Positions 33,764-42,855 of a DNA stretch of 64,000 bases are shown here, one piece after another. Origin of the DNA: Desulfoluna spongiiphila. GTDB lineage: Bacteria; Desulfobacterota; Desulfobacteria; Desulfobacterales; Desulfolunaceae. The position numbers were made by a program, and so were the translations under genes. Every line of letters begins with the position of its first letter. Positions within the stretch are counted from its first letter, which is position 1. The DNA is taken from positions 188,738-252,737 of the forward strand of contig NZ_FMUX01000007.1 in the NCBI RefSeq assembly GCF_900101345.1. Direction: 5' to 3'. The notes beneath the pieces are model-generated. The model had not been told where the DNA came from, made no database searches, and saw only the letters and a list, made by a program, of their open reading frames with translations.

Positions 33764-35976
33764 TCACAGTGGATCCGAAGCATGGTATTTGCGGCATATG
33801 TTTCCATAGCCCCGGGTGCGGGGTGATTGCACATTTTGATGAAGACAACAGGATCGACCGCCTGGAACCTGACCCCGAGGTCCCCATGGGCAACATCCTG
33901 TGCCCCATCGCGGACAGCGTGAAAGAGATCATCTATTCGGACCGGAGAATAACGCATCCGATGAAACGGGTGGGTCCCAAGGGCACCCACGAATTTGAAA
34001 AAATCAGCTGGGATGAGGCCTTTGAGATTATCGTCGATAAACTCCGGGAGATGAAGGAAAACTTCGGGCCGGAGACGGTGGCCTTTTATGCGGGGACCGG
34101 GACCTACGAGCGGTCGTTCAAAGATATCTTTCAACTCAAAGGGTCGGAAATCTACCTGGCGAGCAGCGTCCTGTTTCCCTTTGGGTCCCCGAACTCCTTC
34201 GGCGTGGGGGCCCCGTGTTACACCTCACTGGGCGTCCTGGCCCCCAAGTTGACCATGGGGTGCCTGCATATTGATATGTTCTCGGATGTGGACAACTCGG
34301 ATTTCATCGTGGTCTGGGGGACCGATCCGTCGTCTTCAACGCCGCCAGCGATGTTTGAGCGGCTTAAGGCTGCCTCGGATGAAGGCGCGGAGATCATCGT
34401 CATTGATCCCAGGCGAACGAAAGCTGCGGAGTTGGAGGGCAGTGAGTGGCTCCCCATCAGGCCCGGATCCGATGGTGCGCTGGCCCTGGGACTGGCCCAT
34501 ATCCTCATACGGGACAACCTCTACGATGAGGAATTTGTGGAGGACTGGACCTTAGGATTTGATGAGTTCGCAGCGTATGTAAAAGAGTTCCCCCCTGACC
34601 ATGTCGCTGCGGTGACAGGCATTGATGAGGAGAAAATTGAATACCTGGCCGAAAGCATCGCCGATGCGGAAGGCGCCAGCTACATCATGTATACGGGCCT
34701 GGAATACACCAAAAGCGGGGTGCAGAACATACGGGCGGTGATGGTTTTGTGGGCGTTGGCGGGCCAACTGGATGTGGAAGGGGGGCGCTGCTTTGCACGG
34801 CGGGAAAATACCCTGCCCCTTACCCGGAAGGGCCAGATTGAAACGCCGGGCTATGAGAAATCCATCGGAAAAGACAAGTTTCCCGTGTACTCCCTTTATT
34901 GCGGGGGAGAACCCCACGCCGCGCTTTTGCCAAAATCCATTCTGGAGGGAGACCCTTACAAGATACGGTCCATGTTTGTCATGGGGGCCTCGCTTTTGAC
35001 CTCATGGCCCGATCCGGGTGTCTGGAAGAGAGCCCTGGAGACCCTTGACTTCCTGGTTACCATCGATTTGCAGCTCACCCAGGATGCTGCCTATGCAGAT
35101 ATCGTGCTGCCGGCCACCACGGCCTTTGAGCAGGAGTCCTACTGCTATTACGGCAACGCCATCCGGCTGAGGGAAAAACTGACAGACCCCGTGGGCGAAG
35201 CCCGGCCGAACTATTATATCCTGGCTGAGTTGGCGGATCGCCTGGGGTACGGGCATCTCTACCCCCAGAATCAAGAAGCGCTTTTGCAATATATCCTGGA
35301 CGATACCGAATTTACGGTTGACGACTTGAAGCAGGCTGAAAAGTATGTGCTCCGTAACGGCAAAAAAGAGATGGCCTACCGAAAATGGGAAACGGGCCTG
35401 CTTCGGCGTGATGGGCAGCCCGGTTTTGAAACGCCTTCAGGCAAGTTTGAGATCAAATCGACGGTTCTGGAACACTACGGCTATGAGGGCCTTCCCAAAT
35501 ATGAGGAATCCATTGAAACCCCAGTCAGCAACCCAAAGATGCACAAGAGGTATCCGTTGATTTTAGGGACCGGCCCCTTCAAGCCCGATATGAAATCCTG
35601 CCTGCGGGCCATTCCCAGTTTTATGGAAAAATACCCGTATCCGGTCATCGAAATGAATGCATCTGATGCAAAAAAACGCCGCATCGACACCGGGGACACC
35701 GTCGTCATCAAAACCGCACGGGGATCGGTGGTGATGAGGGCCTATGTTACGGACAAGATCATGGAAGGCTTTGTGTACGCACCCGTGGGAGGCGGCGGCC
35801 CCCTGGGGACGGAGGCGTGGCAGAACGCCAACGTCAACGTGCTGACCGATCTCGATCAATACGATGAGATATCGGGGTTCCCAGTGTACAAAACGCTGCT
35901 GTGTCAGGTGAAGCACAAAAAACGGGAGCGCAGGCGCCCGGCCGCCCAGGACCCCAGTCTTGGGTGTGTGGGGTGA
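33760..35976 (+). CDS. Molybdopterin (DMSO-reductase superfamily) oxidoreductase, uncharacterised branch
   Basis: 738 residues. The N-terminal [4Fe-4S] site is CGICFHSPGC and a fourth Cys in NILCPIA. SWDEAFEIIVDKL, NSDFIVVWGTDPSSSTP, IVIDPRRTKAAELEG, GSDGALALGLAHILI and the C-terminal YPVIEMNASDAKKRRIDTGD are standard bis-MGD enzyme blocks. The likely Mo ligand is the Cys in FGVGAPCYTS. No Tat signal is present, so it is cytoplasmic. No electron-transfer or membrane subunit is nearby; the only partner is the overlapping methyltransferase. It could be a formate dehydrogenase-like, thiosulfate reductase-like or even acetylene hydratase-like enzyme, and I cannot choose. Confidence 0.9.
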   Translation: MITVDPKHGICGICFHSPGCGVIAHFDEDNRIDRLEPDPEVPMGNILCPIADSVKEIIYSDRRITHPMKRVGPKGTHEFEKISWDEAFEIIVDKLREMKENFGPETVAFYAGTGTYERSFKDIFQLKGSEIYLASSVLFPFGSPNSFGVGAPCYTSLGVLAPKLTMGCLHIDMFSDVDNSDFIVVWGTDPSSSTPPAMFERLKAASDEGAEIIVIDPRRTKAAELEGSEWLPIRPGSDGALALGLAHILIRDNLYDEEFVEDWTLGFDEFAAYVKEFPPDHVAAVTGIDEEKIEYLAESIADAEGASYIMYTGLEYTKSGVQNIRAVMVLWALAGQLDVEGGRCFARRENTLPLTRKGQIETPGYEKSIGKDKFPVYSLYCGGEPHAALLPKSILEGDPYKIRSMFVMGASLLTSWPDPGVWKRALETLDFLVTIDLQLTQDAAYADIVLPATTAFEQESYCYYGNAIRLREKLTDPVGEARPNYYILAELADRLGYGHLYPQNQEALLQYILDDTEFTVDDLKQAEKYVLRNGKKEMAYRKWETGLLRRDGQPGFETPSGKFEIKSTVLEHYGYEGLPKYEESIETPVSNPKMHKRYPLILGTGPFKPDMKSCLRAIPSFMEKYPYPVIEMNASDAKKRRIDTGDTVVIKTARGSVVMRAYVTDKIMEGFVYAPVGGGGPLGTEAWQNANVNVLTDLDQYDEISGFPVYKTLLCQVKHKKRERRRPAAQDPSLGCVG

Positions 35977-36051
35977 GGGGTGAGGGGTGAGGGTTGTCCT
36001 CCCTCCGCACTTTTGCCGGTCTTTTGTGTAATTTTAAGTTTAAGAGTTTAA

Positions 36052-36208
36052 GGGGACAGGCAACATATGCCTGACCGAAAAACAGCCCCAATAAGAACAA
36101 AAAAACAGCGGATTTTTTCCCATACGATGCAATTAAAAAAAGCCACTCTGCTGCGTCGAAGAGCCAGAGGTTAAGATGATCTGTGCTGGGAATAAAGTGC
36201 CTGTCCCC
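36052..36208. repeat. GGGGACAGGC inverted pair (REP-like)
   Basis: GGGGACAGGC at 36052-36061 and its reverse complement at 36199-36208 face each other across about 140 bases, directly downstream of the molybdopterin enzyme. The flanking context (AAGGGGACAGGCA..TATGC) is shared with the other copies listed here. Confidence 0.8.
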
Positions 36209-36220
36209 TTTAGACAAGCC

Positions 36221-36958
36221 CTAAATCATCAGAATACCCGACAGGGAGATACCTGACACCGTGTAGAGAAAAGGGGTATCCCAGGTATGGGGCGAGAGAG
36301 CCTCGGCAAGGGTCATCAGTACCGGTACGGCGGCCATGGCGATGATAAACTGAACCGGGGTAAAGCTGTCCCGAAACAGCAATATGGTTGCGCTGCTCAC
36401 CAGAAGCACGCAGGCGCTCCCTTCAAGGGTCCGGATATATCGCTTGCGCGTAAAAAGCGCCCAGGTTTTATAGGGGTGCCTGCCAAACCGCACGCCGACG
36501 GGTTCGGCAAGGCCATCCCCGAGCCCGTTGATCAGCAAGGGGATATAGATGAGTTCCAGCATGCCGACCTTGGAAAAATAGATCATCAGGGGAATCATGA
36601 TCACGGTGGCCGCAAGGATCTGGGTAGACAGCCAGAGCAAGGTGTGGGGCCGGTCCTCGGGTCGATCGAAGGAGAGAAAGGCCGTGGCGATGGCGGGAAC
36701 CCTTTGCCGGACAGGCTTGATATAAATCACAAGGGTTGCTGCCATAAGGCACATGGCAAGGATGGTGGAGGCAAGGGTCCGTTCGTAGGTAAGGTACATG
36801 CTGAGATAAATCGGCAAGAAAAAGAGCATAAAGTGGTTGATCTTGCGGGTGTAGTTGACCTTCACCCCCTTATGCGTTACCAGAAGCCCGTTGAAATACG
36901 CGATGGAAAAATGAATAACAAAGCCTGAGACCTGCGTGATCACAAAACTTCTGTCCAT
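36221..36958 (-). CDS. CTP-dependent lipid-alcohol kinase-like membrane protein (DGK1/VTE5/SEC59 type)
   Basis: 245 residues from the ATG at 36958, preceded by GGGAG; the frame can be extended to 37057 but without a better ribosome site. There are about seven membrane helices. NGLGDGLAEPVGVRFGRH, then KRYIRTLEGSACVLLVS, matches the conserved block of dolichol, phytol and diacylglycerol kinases that use CTP, and of related cytidylyltransferases. The lipid substrate is unknown. No other lipid gene is adjacent; a TetR regulator lies upstream on the same strand. Confidence 0.8.
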   Translation of the reverse strand: MDRSFVITQVSGFVIHFSIAYFNGLLVTHKGVKVNYTRKINHFMLFFLPIYLSMYLTYERTLASTILAMCLMAATLVIYIKPVRQRVPAIATAFLSFDRPEDRPHTLLWLSTQILAATVIMIPLMIYFSKVGMLELIYIPLLINGLGDGLAEPVGVRFGRHPYKTWALFTRKRYIRTLEGSACVLLVSSATILLFRDSFTPVQFIIAMAAVPVLMTLAEALSPHTWDTPFLYTVSGISLSGILMI

Positions 36959-37333
36959 GGTCATCTCCCGCGTTGAAATGTGTGCAAAAAAAGCCTCCGC
37001 CAGATCGGTTACGCATCGGATGTAAAAAAAGGGACCCGGTAAGAAGCCACGATGCATGGAATGGGGGGATTACACGATTTCAGATTGTACCCAGGCAAGG
37101 TTGCAATATGAAATTTTGGAGGTAAAAAAAACCCTTTCCAATACGCCGATCATCTTACCGGATCCCGGACAGTCTAACGTCCCACGGATCCACGTGGTTA
37201 CCTACCTGTGTTTATGGGAACACTCGCTCCGATGCGAGGCTGCAGACCATGTCTTACGCCGTTCTAAAATCAGGCACCCTATTGAGGTCTCGCCACCGAA
37301 CGGCACACCTGTGAACTCAAAAATCCCTATCCG
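36959..37333. other. Intergenic region, no separate gene seen
   Basis: 375 bases, AT-richer than the surrounding genes. It holds the promoter of the downstream kinase-like gene; an in-frame N-terminal extension of that gene (to 37057) is possible. Confidence 0.35.
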
Positions 37334-37930
37334 TTACAAGGAGCGATGCTTCTCCACCACCCCTTTGAGCCCCTCCCAATACATCGCGTTGGCTTTAATA
37401 AAGGAGTCGACGATCTGAGCCTCGGTCTCAAGCTCTCGCATGTTCTGTGTCAAAGGATTCAGCATCAAATCCGCAAACCCGTGGGAGTAAATCCAGCCCT
37501 GGATCAGAACAGTCTCTTTGATCTCATCAGGAAGTCCCTCTAAGAGAGGGTAGTCGACAACCCTTTTCATGCTTCGCTTCAGGTTGTCCTCGGCCATCGC
37601 CGTGTTGATTCCCGGGTATTTATCGCTGTGGATGCACTTGTAAAGATGCCTCTCTTCTTTGGCAAACAGAACATACCCCAAACCCATATCCAGATAGAGG
37701 TCCCCACTTCTCGGGGTGTCCTGAAATCTTTCCAAAACCTCCCATGCCTTTTCCACCACCGCCTCTTCAATCTCTGCCATGGTCTTGCCACACGAATAGA
37801 TCGGCATGGTGGAGGCGTTCAACTCCGCTGCAACGGTTCGAGCGGTCAACTTTTCCATGCCGTCTCTTCGAACCACCTGGAGAGCGGCCTGGGTAATGTC
37901 TTCAATGGCAAATCTGGTCTTCCGCGGCAT
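37334..37930 (-). CDS. TetR-family transcriptional regulator
   Basis: 198 residues. The N-terminal HTH (FAIEDITQAALQVVRRDGME then LTARTVAAELNASTMPIYSC) is TetR-like; the usual 'YxHF' end of the recognition helix is altered to PIYSCGK. The ligand-binding half is unassigned. GAGG sits eight bases before the ATG. A TGTTATATAACA palindrome just upstream is a likely operator, for autoregulation and perhaps control of the membrane kinase-like gene downstream. Confidence 0.9.
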   Translation of the reverse strand: MPRKTRFAIEDITQAALQVVRRDGMEKLTARTVAAELNASTMPIYSCGKTMAEIEEAVVEKAWEVLERFQDTPRSGDLYLDMGLGYVLFAKEERHLYKCIHSDKYPGINTAMAEDNLKRSMKRVVDYPLLEGLPDEIKETVLIQGWIYSHGFADLMLNPLTQNMRELETEAQIVDSFIKANAMYWEGLKGVVEKHRSL

Positions 37931-37952
37931 AATACCTCATTTAAATAATGAA

Positions 37953-37964
37953 TGTTATATAACA
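37953..37964. promoter_or_regulatory. Candidate TetR operator
   Basis: Perfect 12-base palindrome TGTTATATAACA, 22 bases before the TetR start codon, in an AT-rich promoter-like stretch. Confidence 0.5.
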
Positions 37965-38062
37965 CTTGTTATTTTGGGGTGTCAACACTATTTTTTCAAA
38001 ACCAATTTAGCAGGTTAATCCCTCTCCCCGTCGGCAAGCACTTCGGGATACAAGCCCGAAGC

Positions 38063-38512
38063 TTATATCAATATCCAGACGCCATCTGGAAAAATTCCTT
38101 TGTAGCCCCATGGGATTCTCCCCTTAGAATAAATGGCGATTTTGCTTTCCAGGAAAGCCCCCACCGCCCCTTCTTTCGCAGACATAAGCGATGCGATGGT
38201 GACAACCTCGTCGTAAACCAGAGCGCACAATTCCGCGCTCGGGACCCTTTCGAACAACTTCAGGTAAACCTCTTCGGCCCAGTCCTCAATGTCGTCCTTG
38301 ACGGCTCCGACTATCTCCTCCGCTGCTTCGTGGTCTTTGACACACCAGGCCTCATAAGGAGAGGCATAAACAGGCTCAAAAAAAGAATCCGGGTCATCAT
38401 TCAGCATAGACGTCAATGCCTCGTGTGACCCAAATGACTGTTCATCCCGGGACTCGGTGACGCTGCAGAGATCAAAAAACCAGTCAATCTGTTTTAACTC
38501 TTCGAGTGTCAT
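38063..38512 (-). CDS. Hypothetical acidic protein, 149 aa
   Basis: Not recognised. It is strongly acidic in its first two thirds (EELKQIDWFFDLCSVTESRD, DDIEDWAEEVYLKLFERVP) and ends in GRIPWGYKGIFPDGVWILI, the aromatic/Pro ending often seen in small immunity or contact-type proteins. There is no signal or membrane segment. It is flanked by repeats and a transposase gene, so it may be part of the accessory cargo. Confidence 0.65.
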   Translation of the reverse strand: MTLEELKQIDWFFDLCSVTESRDEQSFGSHEALTSMLNDDPDSFFEPVYASPYEAWCVKDHEAAEEIVGAVKDDIEDWAEEVYLKLFERVPSAELCALVYDEVVTIASLMSAKEGAVGAFLESKIAIYSKGRIPWGYKGIFPDGVWILI

Positions 38513-38569
38513 GCGTCTGTATTCTTCTCCAAATCCTGCTTTGTTGAAAAAAAAGCCACAAAACCGTTT

Positions 38570-38697
38570 CGGTCATGTTTGTAAGGCGAAATCGGTCCAA
38601 ACACGAACATGCTTGAGTGAAGCGAAATCGCTTTCAACGGCTGTTTATCAAACGTTTCAAACACCTGGCCCCAGGCAGGGCCGCCGAAGGGAAAAAA
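38570..38697 (+). repeat. Degenerate right part of the MITE-like element
   Basis: CTGTTTATCAAACGTTTCAA and CCAGGCAGGGCCGCCGAAGG resemble the right half of the copy at 22942-23123 (CTGTTTATCAAACGTTGCAA, GGCAGGGTCGCCGAAGGCAT). The left end is missing or diverged. Confidence 0.55.
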
Positions 38698-38804
38698 CTA
38701 TGCAGTAACCATTTTCTTTTAAAAGGCATTACACCATACTCGCCCCCCGATGCAATCAAGAGATCGTCATGGACTGAAGAACATGATGGAAAAAAAAGAA
38801 AAAA

Positions 38805-38814
38805 AGGGACAGGC
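38805..38814 (+). repeat. REP-like motif AGGGACAGGC upstream of the transposase
   Basis: Followed by AAGATATGC, as in the other plus-strand copies. It lies 144 bases before the transposase start. Confidence 0.7.
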
Positions 38815-38957
38815 AAGATATGCTCAGATACTCTTTGACCTTTCTGAAACACCGTGGCATGATCACACCAAACAAGACAACCCATCTTATTTATTTGCAT
38901 TTCCATCGAAATATCGGAACACCAAAAATTCAACTGCCCTTATTCAAGGAGGACGAC

Positions 38958-39881
38958 ATGCCTCGTATTCCCCGGATGGTCAGAACTGATTCAGGTCAGA
39001 AGACGGTTTATCATGTAATCAGCCGCACAGCCCTTGACGGGCTTCCGTTTAAAGCCACTGAAAAAGATGAGTTGGTTCGAATAATCAAACGGTTCTCCAT
39101 GGTGTATGCCGTAAAGGTACTGGGTTTTTCAGTTATGGGGAATCACTTTCACATCCTGGTGGAGGTCACCCCACCTTCCATGCTCTCGAATGACGAAGTA
39201 AGACGCCGGTTTAAGCTTCTTTACCCCAAGGACTCCCACTTTCCGGAGGGACAACTGGACGATTTCAGAGAACGATTCTGCAGTTTATCGTGGTATGTGA
39301 AGGACATTAAGCAGACCTTTTCCCGAGCATACAACCGGAAGAAAAAAAGACGGGGAACCCTCTGGGGCGAACGGTTCAAAAGTGTCATCGTTGAGAAGGG
39401 AGAAACGGTCATCAACTGTCTGAGCTATATAGACCTGAACGCGGTACGGGCAGGAATTGTGAAACGGCCCGAGAATTATCGATGGTGCTCCATCGGGCAT
39501 CATGTGCAGACAGAAAACAGAGACAGCTTTCTCTCTTTGGATTTCGGGCTGGAGGAATTTGGAGTGGAGGCGTCCCAACGGCTCAAGACGTATCGGGACT
39601 ATCTGTATCATGCAGGGGCTGTCAAAAAACATGGAAAGGCGAGCATCCCCAATCCCATCCTCGAAGAGGAAAAAGCAAACGGGTTTGAATTAAATCAAAC
39701 CCGACTATTTCGTTACCGTTCGCGATATTTCACCGATTCCGGTATCATTGGTTCCAAAGCCTTTGTGTTGTCGACCTATGAGGAATTCAAAGACCGACTT
39801 TATGGGGGAAGGAAAAGAATCCCCAGGCTGGTAAAAGGTGTTGAGGGAATGTATTCCATGAAACGACTGGGTGAGGCTTGA
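38958..39881 (+). CDS. REP-associated tyrosine transposase (RAYT, Y1_Tnp / TnpA_REP)
   Basis: 307 residues from the ATG at 38958, which has AAGGAGG upstream; the open frame reaches back to 38820 but that part overlaps the repeat. The HUH motif is GNHFHILVEV and the catalytic Tyr lies in SWYVKDIKQTFSRAYNRKKK, with GTLWGERFKSVIVE after it. RAYTs are domesticated, single-copy relatives of IS200/IS605 transposases that mobilise short palindromic repeats. The GGGGACAGGC motifs scattered from 36 to 50 kb are the natural candidate substrate. Confidence 0.9.
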   Translation: MPRIPRMVRTDSGQKTVYHVISRTALDGLPFKATEKDELVRIIKRFSMVYAVKVLGFSVMGNHFHILVEVTPPSMLSNDEVRRRFKLLYPKDSHFPEGQLDDFRERFCSLSWYVKDIKQTFSRAYNRKKKRRGTLWGERFKSVIVEKGETVINCLSYIDLNAVRAGIVKRPENYRWCSIGHHVQTENRDSFLSLDFGLEEFGVEASQRLKTYRDYLYHAGAVKKHGKASIPNPILEEEKANGFELNQTRLFRYRSRYFTDSGIIGSKAFVLSTYEEFKDRLYGGRKRIPRLVKGVEGMYSMKRLGEA

Positions 39882-40030
39882 GCAGATTGGGTAGACCCGT
39901 AAAGCCCAAAAACACGATTATCCCTTGCCATATACATCGTTCATAAAGACTATGATAGCGAAGACATGGGTTACATGTCACAGCACTTTTTTGTATTGAT
40001 GCCCTGAGCATCATGGAAAAGGATAGAGAT

Positions 40031-40537
40031 ATGACCATCAGAAACATTCTTATGCTTGGAAATGAAACTCTCAGAAAAAAATCAGATCCCATTGATTTTG
40101 AACGGGACAACGTAAATTGTCATCTCGAAGACTTAAGGGATACCCTTCATTTCTTTCAAAAAGAGAAGCGTATCGGCAGGGCCATTGCCGCCCCTCAAAT
40201 CGGGTGCTTGAAGCGGATGGTTTATATGGAGACAGAGGGACGAACAATTGTAATGATCAACCCCAAGATTGTTACAAAAAGCCCCGAGACATTTGAAGTC
40301 TGGGACAGTTGCTTCAGCGCTGATGTCGCCTTTTTCTGCAGGACTCTCCGACATCAGACCATCGACGTTGAATATTGGAACGAAAAGCAGGAAGCAATCA
40401 CTGAAACCTTCACAGGTGATTTGTCGGAACTTTTCCAGCATGAAATAGATCACCTGAATGGCATTTTGTTTACGGACCATACCATTGACCATCACATCAT
40501 CATGAGAAGCGAATGGGAAAAGTTGGCCGCGTCCTAA
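40031..40537 (+). CDS. Peptide deformylase-like protein
   Basis: 168 residues from the ATG at 40031 (AAGGATAGAG upstream; an earlier in-frame ATG at 40013 is less likely). Motif 1 is AIAAPQIGC, motif 3 is HEIDHLNG with both zinc His and catalytic Glu. Motif 2, EGCLS in standard enzymes, is DSCFS here, keeping the metal Cys. It would remove the N-formyl group from new proteins or act on another formyl/amide substrate. In an accessory area, it is likely a second, divergent deformylase rather than the housekeeping one. It ends exactly where a REP-like motif begins. Confidence 0.82.
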   Translation: MTIRNILMLGNETLRKKSDPIDFERDNVNCHLEDLRDTLHFFQKEKRIGRAIAAPQIGCLKRMVYMETEGRTIVMINPKIVTKSPETFEVWDSCFSADVAFFCRTLRHQTIDVEYWNEKQEAITETFTGDLSELFQHEIDHLNGILFTDHTIDHHIIMRSEWEKLAAS

Positions 40538-40547
40538 GGGGACAGGC
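40538..40547 (+). repeat. REP-like motif GGGGACAGGC
   Basis: Directly after the deformylase-like stop codon, followed by ACTATACGC. Confidence 0.7.
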
Positions 40548-40592
40548 ACTATACGCATTTAGCCAGCCGAAGTATGACAACAAGGGGTGAAT

Positions 40593-41015
40593 ATGGATAT
40601 AGATGTGAGTTTGAGCTGCGAAGGCGTGGACTGGAAGGCCGTATCCGACACATTAAAAAGCGTAAATATGGCTTTCTACGAACCCGAAATCCATCGAAAG
40701 GCATTTGAAGCCAGCCATACGACCGTGTTTGCCTATCATGAATCGAAACTAATTGGATTTGGTCGCGCGATATCTGATGGCACCTATCAGGCAGCCATAT
40801 ATGACTGTGCGGTTCGTGAAGAATTTCAAGGTAAGGGAATCGGAAAAATAATCATGAATTCTCTGTTATCCGAGCTATCTCATTGCAACATCGTTTTGTA
40901 CGCGTCGCCGGGTAAAGAAGGATTCTATCAATCCCTCGGATTCCGGAAAATGAAAACGGGTATGGCATACTTCCAGAAAAACGACGTGATGCGACGCCTC
41001 GGATTTATCGAGTAA
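40593..41015 (+). CDS. GNAT-family N-acetyltransferase
   Basis: 140 residues from the ATG at 40593 with AAGGGG upstream. The acetyl-CoA binding motif is in CAVREEFQGKGIGKIIMNSL (Q/RxxGxG/A pattern), preceded by the beta strand ESKLIGFGRAISDG and followed by NIVLYASPGKEGFYQSLGFR. Acceptor unknown. It is about 55 bases after the deformylase-like gene, and the two may be co-transcribed. Confidence 0.88.
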   Translation: MDIDVSLSCEGVDWKAVSDTLKSVNMAFYEPEIHRKAFEASHTTVFAYHESKLIGFGRAISDGTYQAAIYDCAVREEFQGKGIGKIIMNSLLSELSHCNIVLYASPGKEGFYQSLGFRKMKTGMAYFQKNDVMRRLGFIE

Positions 41016-41117
41016 TCATCATCTCGTAAAAAAACCAGACCCTATTGAATAATCGGCCTGCCCCACCCTCTCCAACCAGCCCATCAAGGTATTAAAATAA
41101 AGAGGGAACAAGGAACA

Positions 41118-41214
41118 AGGGACAGGCAATTTATGCTTTGCTTGGACTTGCTGAAGCCCATGACAATGACAAAAAAAATGTCGAAATCTAAAGAGGAACA
41201 AAGAGCCTGTCCCC
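41118..41214. repeat. GGGACAGGC inverted pair (REP-like)
   Basis: AGGGACAGGC at 41118-41127 and GCCTGTCCCC at 41205-41214 in inverted orientation, about 80 bases apart, downstream of the acetyltransferase gene. Confidence 0.8.
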
Positions 41215-41366
41215 TTTAAAAAAATAAGCTACCGATTCTTTGTTCTTTTTCTGGATATGCGATAACGTACAGACGATTCATAGTGCGAAACAAAACGGCA
41301 TTCGGCCATCATCCCCACCCATAGAGGCCACGAGCAACCAGAATGTCTTCGTGGCAAAGGACGATC

Positions 41367-41678
41367 ATGATTGTTATCAAGGCAATATTGCAGGCAAAAT
41401 CGGGCATGGAAATTTCATTGGAAGAGCTTCTCAAAGGCATTATCCCCAGTGTCCAGACAGAAAAAGACACCATTGTGTATACCCTTCATCGGTCCCAGGA
41501 ACACATGGGCCGTTTTTTGTTTTATGAAAAGTACAAAGACCAGCAGGCCTGTAACGATCATATGACAACGCCATACCTTCAGGAGCTCCTGAGACAGTGC
41601 AAAGACCTCTTGAGCGAGCCCCCCGAAATCGAACTGTTCGAAGAAATTGCCGGGTTTACCCGAACAGTAAACTCATAA
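41367..41678 (+). CDS. Antibiotic-biosynthesis-monooxygenase (ABM) domain protein
   Basis: 103 residues from the ATG at 41367 (AAAGGA upstream). It starts IVIKAILQAKSGMEISLEEL and has HRSQEHMGRFLFYEKYKDQQ with a conserved His and an aromatic FLFYEKY block, then NDHMTTPYLQELL. This is the standard dimeric alpha-beta barrel of YgiN-like quinol monooxygenases and related small proteins. It is about 120 bases before the radical SAM gene. Confidence 0.85.
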   Translation: MIVIKAILQAKSGMEISLEELLKGIIPSVQTEKDTIVYTLHRSQEHMGRFLFYEKYKDQQACNDHMTTPYLQELLRQCKDLLSEPPEIELFEEIAGFTRTVNS

Positions 41679-41799
41679 GCACATTGACTGGAGGCCCTTG
41701 CGCCTCCCTGCACCATGTACATCGCCAAGACCGTTGGAGCGTGAACCCAGTTGTTTCATTATTCCGAGCCACATGCATACGCACAACGAGGACAAAGCC

Positions 41800-42702
41800 A
41801 TGTTGACTGGAATCCACATCCTTATGACATACACATGCAACCTTGAGTGTGACCATTGCTTTCTTTACTCAGGGCCCAGGGCGCAAGGGACCATGACCCT
41901 GGCCCAGATTCGTTCCGTACTGGATGAATCAAAAAAAATCGACGGTGTGGAATGGATATACTTCGAAGGTGGGGAGCCGTTTTTATTTTATCCCTCCCTG
42001 CTTGAAGGAATCAGGCTCGCACGAAGTATGGGATTTAAGGTCGGGGTCGTGACAAATATCTATGGAGCGGTATCCGATGAAGACGCCGACATACTGCTTC
42101 AGCCTCTGGCGGACCTTGGCGTCGCGGACCTCAGAATCAGTAACGATTCGTTTCACTATGGAAGCCAAAACAATCCTGCCGGGCGCGGACTGGCTGCGGC
42201 ACGGAGGCTGGGCATCCCCACCGCCTCCATTTGCATTGAAAAACCCTTTGTCGAGTCCGTCCCCGGCCAGGACCAGGCCACAGGTTCCCCTGTCATTGGT
42301 GGCGGTGCCATGTTCAGGGGGCGGGCTGTTGATACACTCGCCGAAGGGTTACCCCGAAGGCCCGCTCGACACTTCACCACATGCCCCCATGAGAAACTGG
42401 AAACCCCATCAAGGGTCCATGTGGACTGCTACGGACATGTCCACCTCTGCCAGGGAATAAGCATGGGTAACATGTGGCAGCACCCGCTCTCACACCTGGT
42501 GCGCAGCTATGTCGCAACCTCCCATCCCATCTGCGGCCCCCTTGCAAACGGAGGGCCGGCAGGACTTGCAGAACACTACGGAGTCGAGCTGGAACAGGAG
42601 TATGTGGATGAATGCCACTGTTGCACCCTTATCCGCCGCACCCTTGTGGACAGATTTCCACAGTACCTTGCACCCAGGCAGGTATACGGCCCGAATAAGT
42701 AA
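41800..42702 (+). CDS. Radical SAM enzyme with extra C-terminal cysteines
   Basis: 300 residues from the ATG at 41800. The cluster motif is CNLECDHC (CxxxCxxC) near the N-terminus, followed by YFEGGEPFLFYPSL, the glycine-rich SAM contact. Further Cys lie in TTCPHEKLE, VDCYGHVHLCQGISMGNM and DECHCCTLIRR, an arrangement like the SPASM-type auxiliary cluster region (CxxGxxxxC, here DCYGHVHLC). It may modify a peptide or small substrate. No obvious precursor peptide gene is next to it; the ABM protein upstream is the only likely partner. Confidence 0.88.
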   Translation: MLTGIHILMTYTCNLECDHCFLYSGPRAQGTMTLAQIRSVLDESKKIDGVEWIYFEGGEPFLFYPSLLEGIRLARSMGFKVGVVTNIYGAVSDEDADILLQPLADLGVADLRISNDSFHYGSQNNPAGRGLAAARRLGIPTASICIEKPFVESVPGQDQATGSPVIGGGAMFRGRAVDTLAEGLPRRPARHFTTCPHEKLETPSRVHVDCYGHVHLCQGISMGNMWQHPLSHLVRSYVATSHPICGPLANGGPAGLAEHYGVELEQEYVDECHCCTLIRRTLVDRFPQYLAPRQVYGPNK

Positions 42703-42855
42703 CGATCAAAAATACATAGAGAATTAGGATACATGTGACTCAGACTTCCCCCGGACACAGGTACAGTTATCCGAGATAACCTGCGCCCTGCAGTCATCAC
42801 GGGGACGTTTTTGCGATAACCTGTTCGGGATCGGCATGAATGGTCAACGTGCCTT

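Noticed and set aside
36959..37057. Longer start for the lipid-kinase-like gene
   Set aside because: The extra residues have no ribosome site and are not needed for the fold; GGGAG marks 36958.
38820..38957. N-terminal extension of the RAYT transposase
   Set aside because: It starts at a REP-like motif and lacks a ribosome site; AAGGAGG marks the ATG at 38958.
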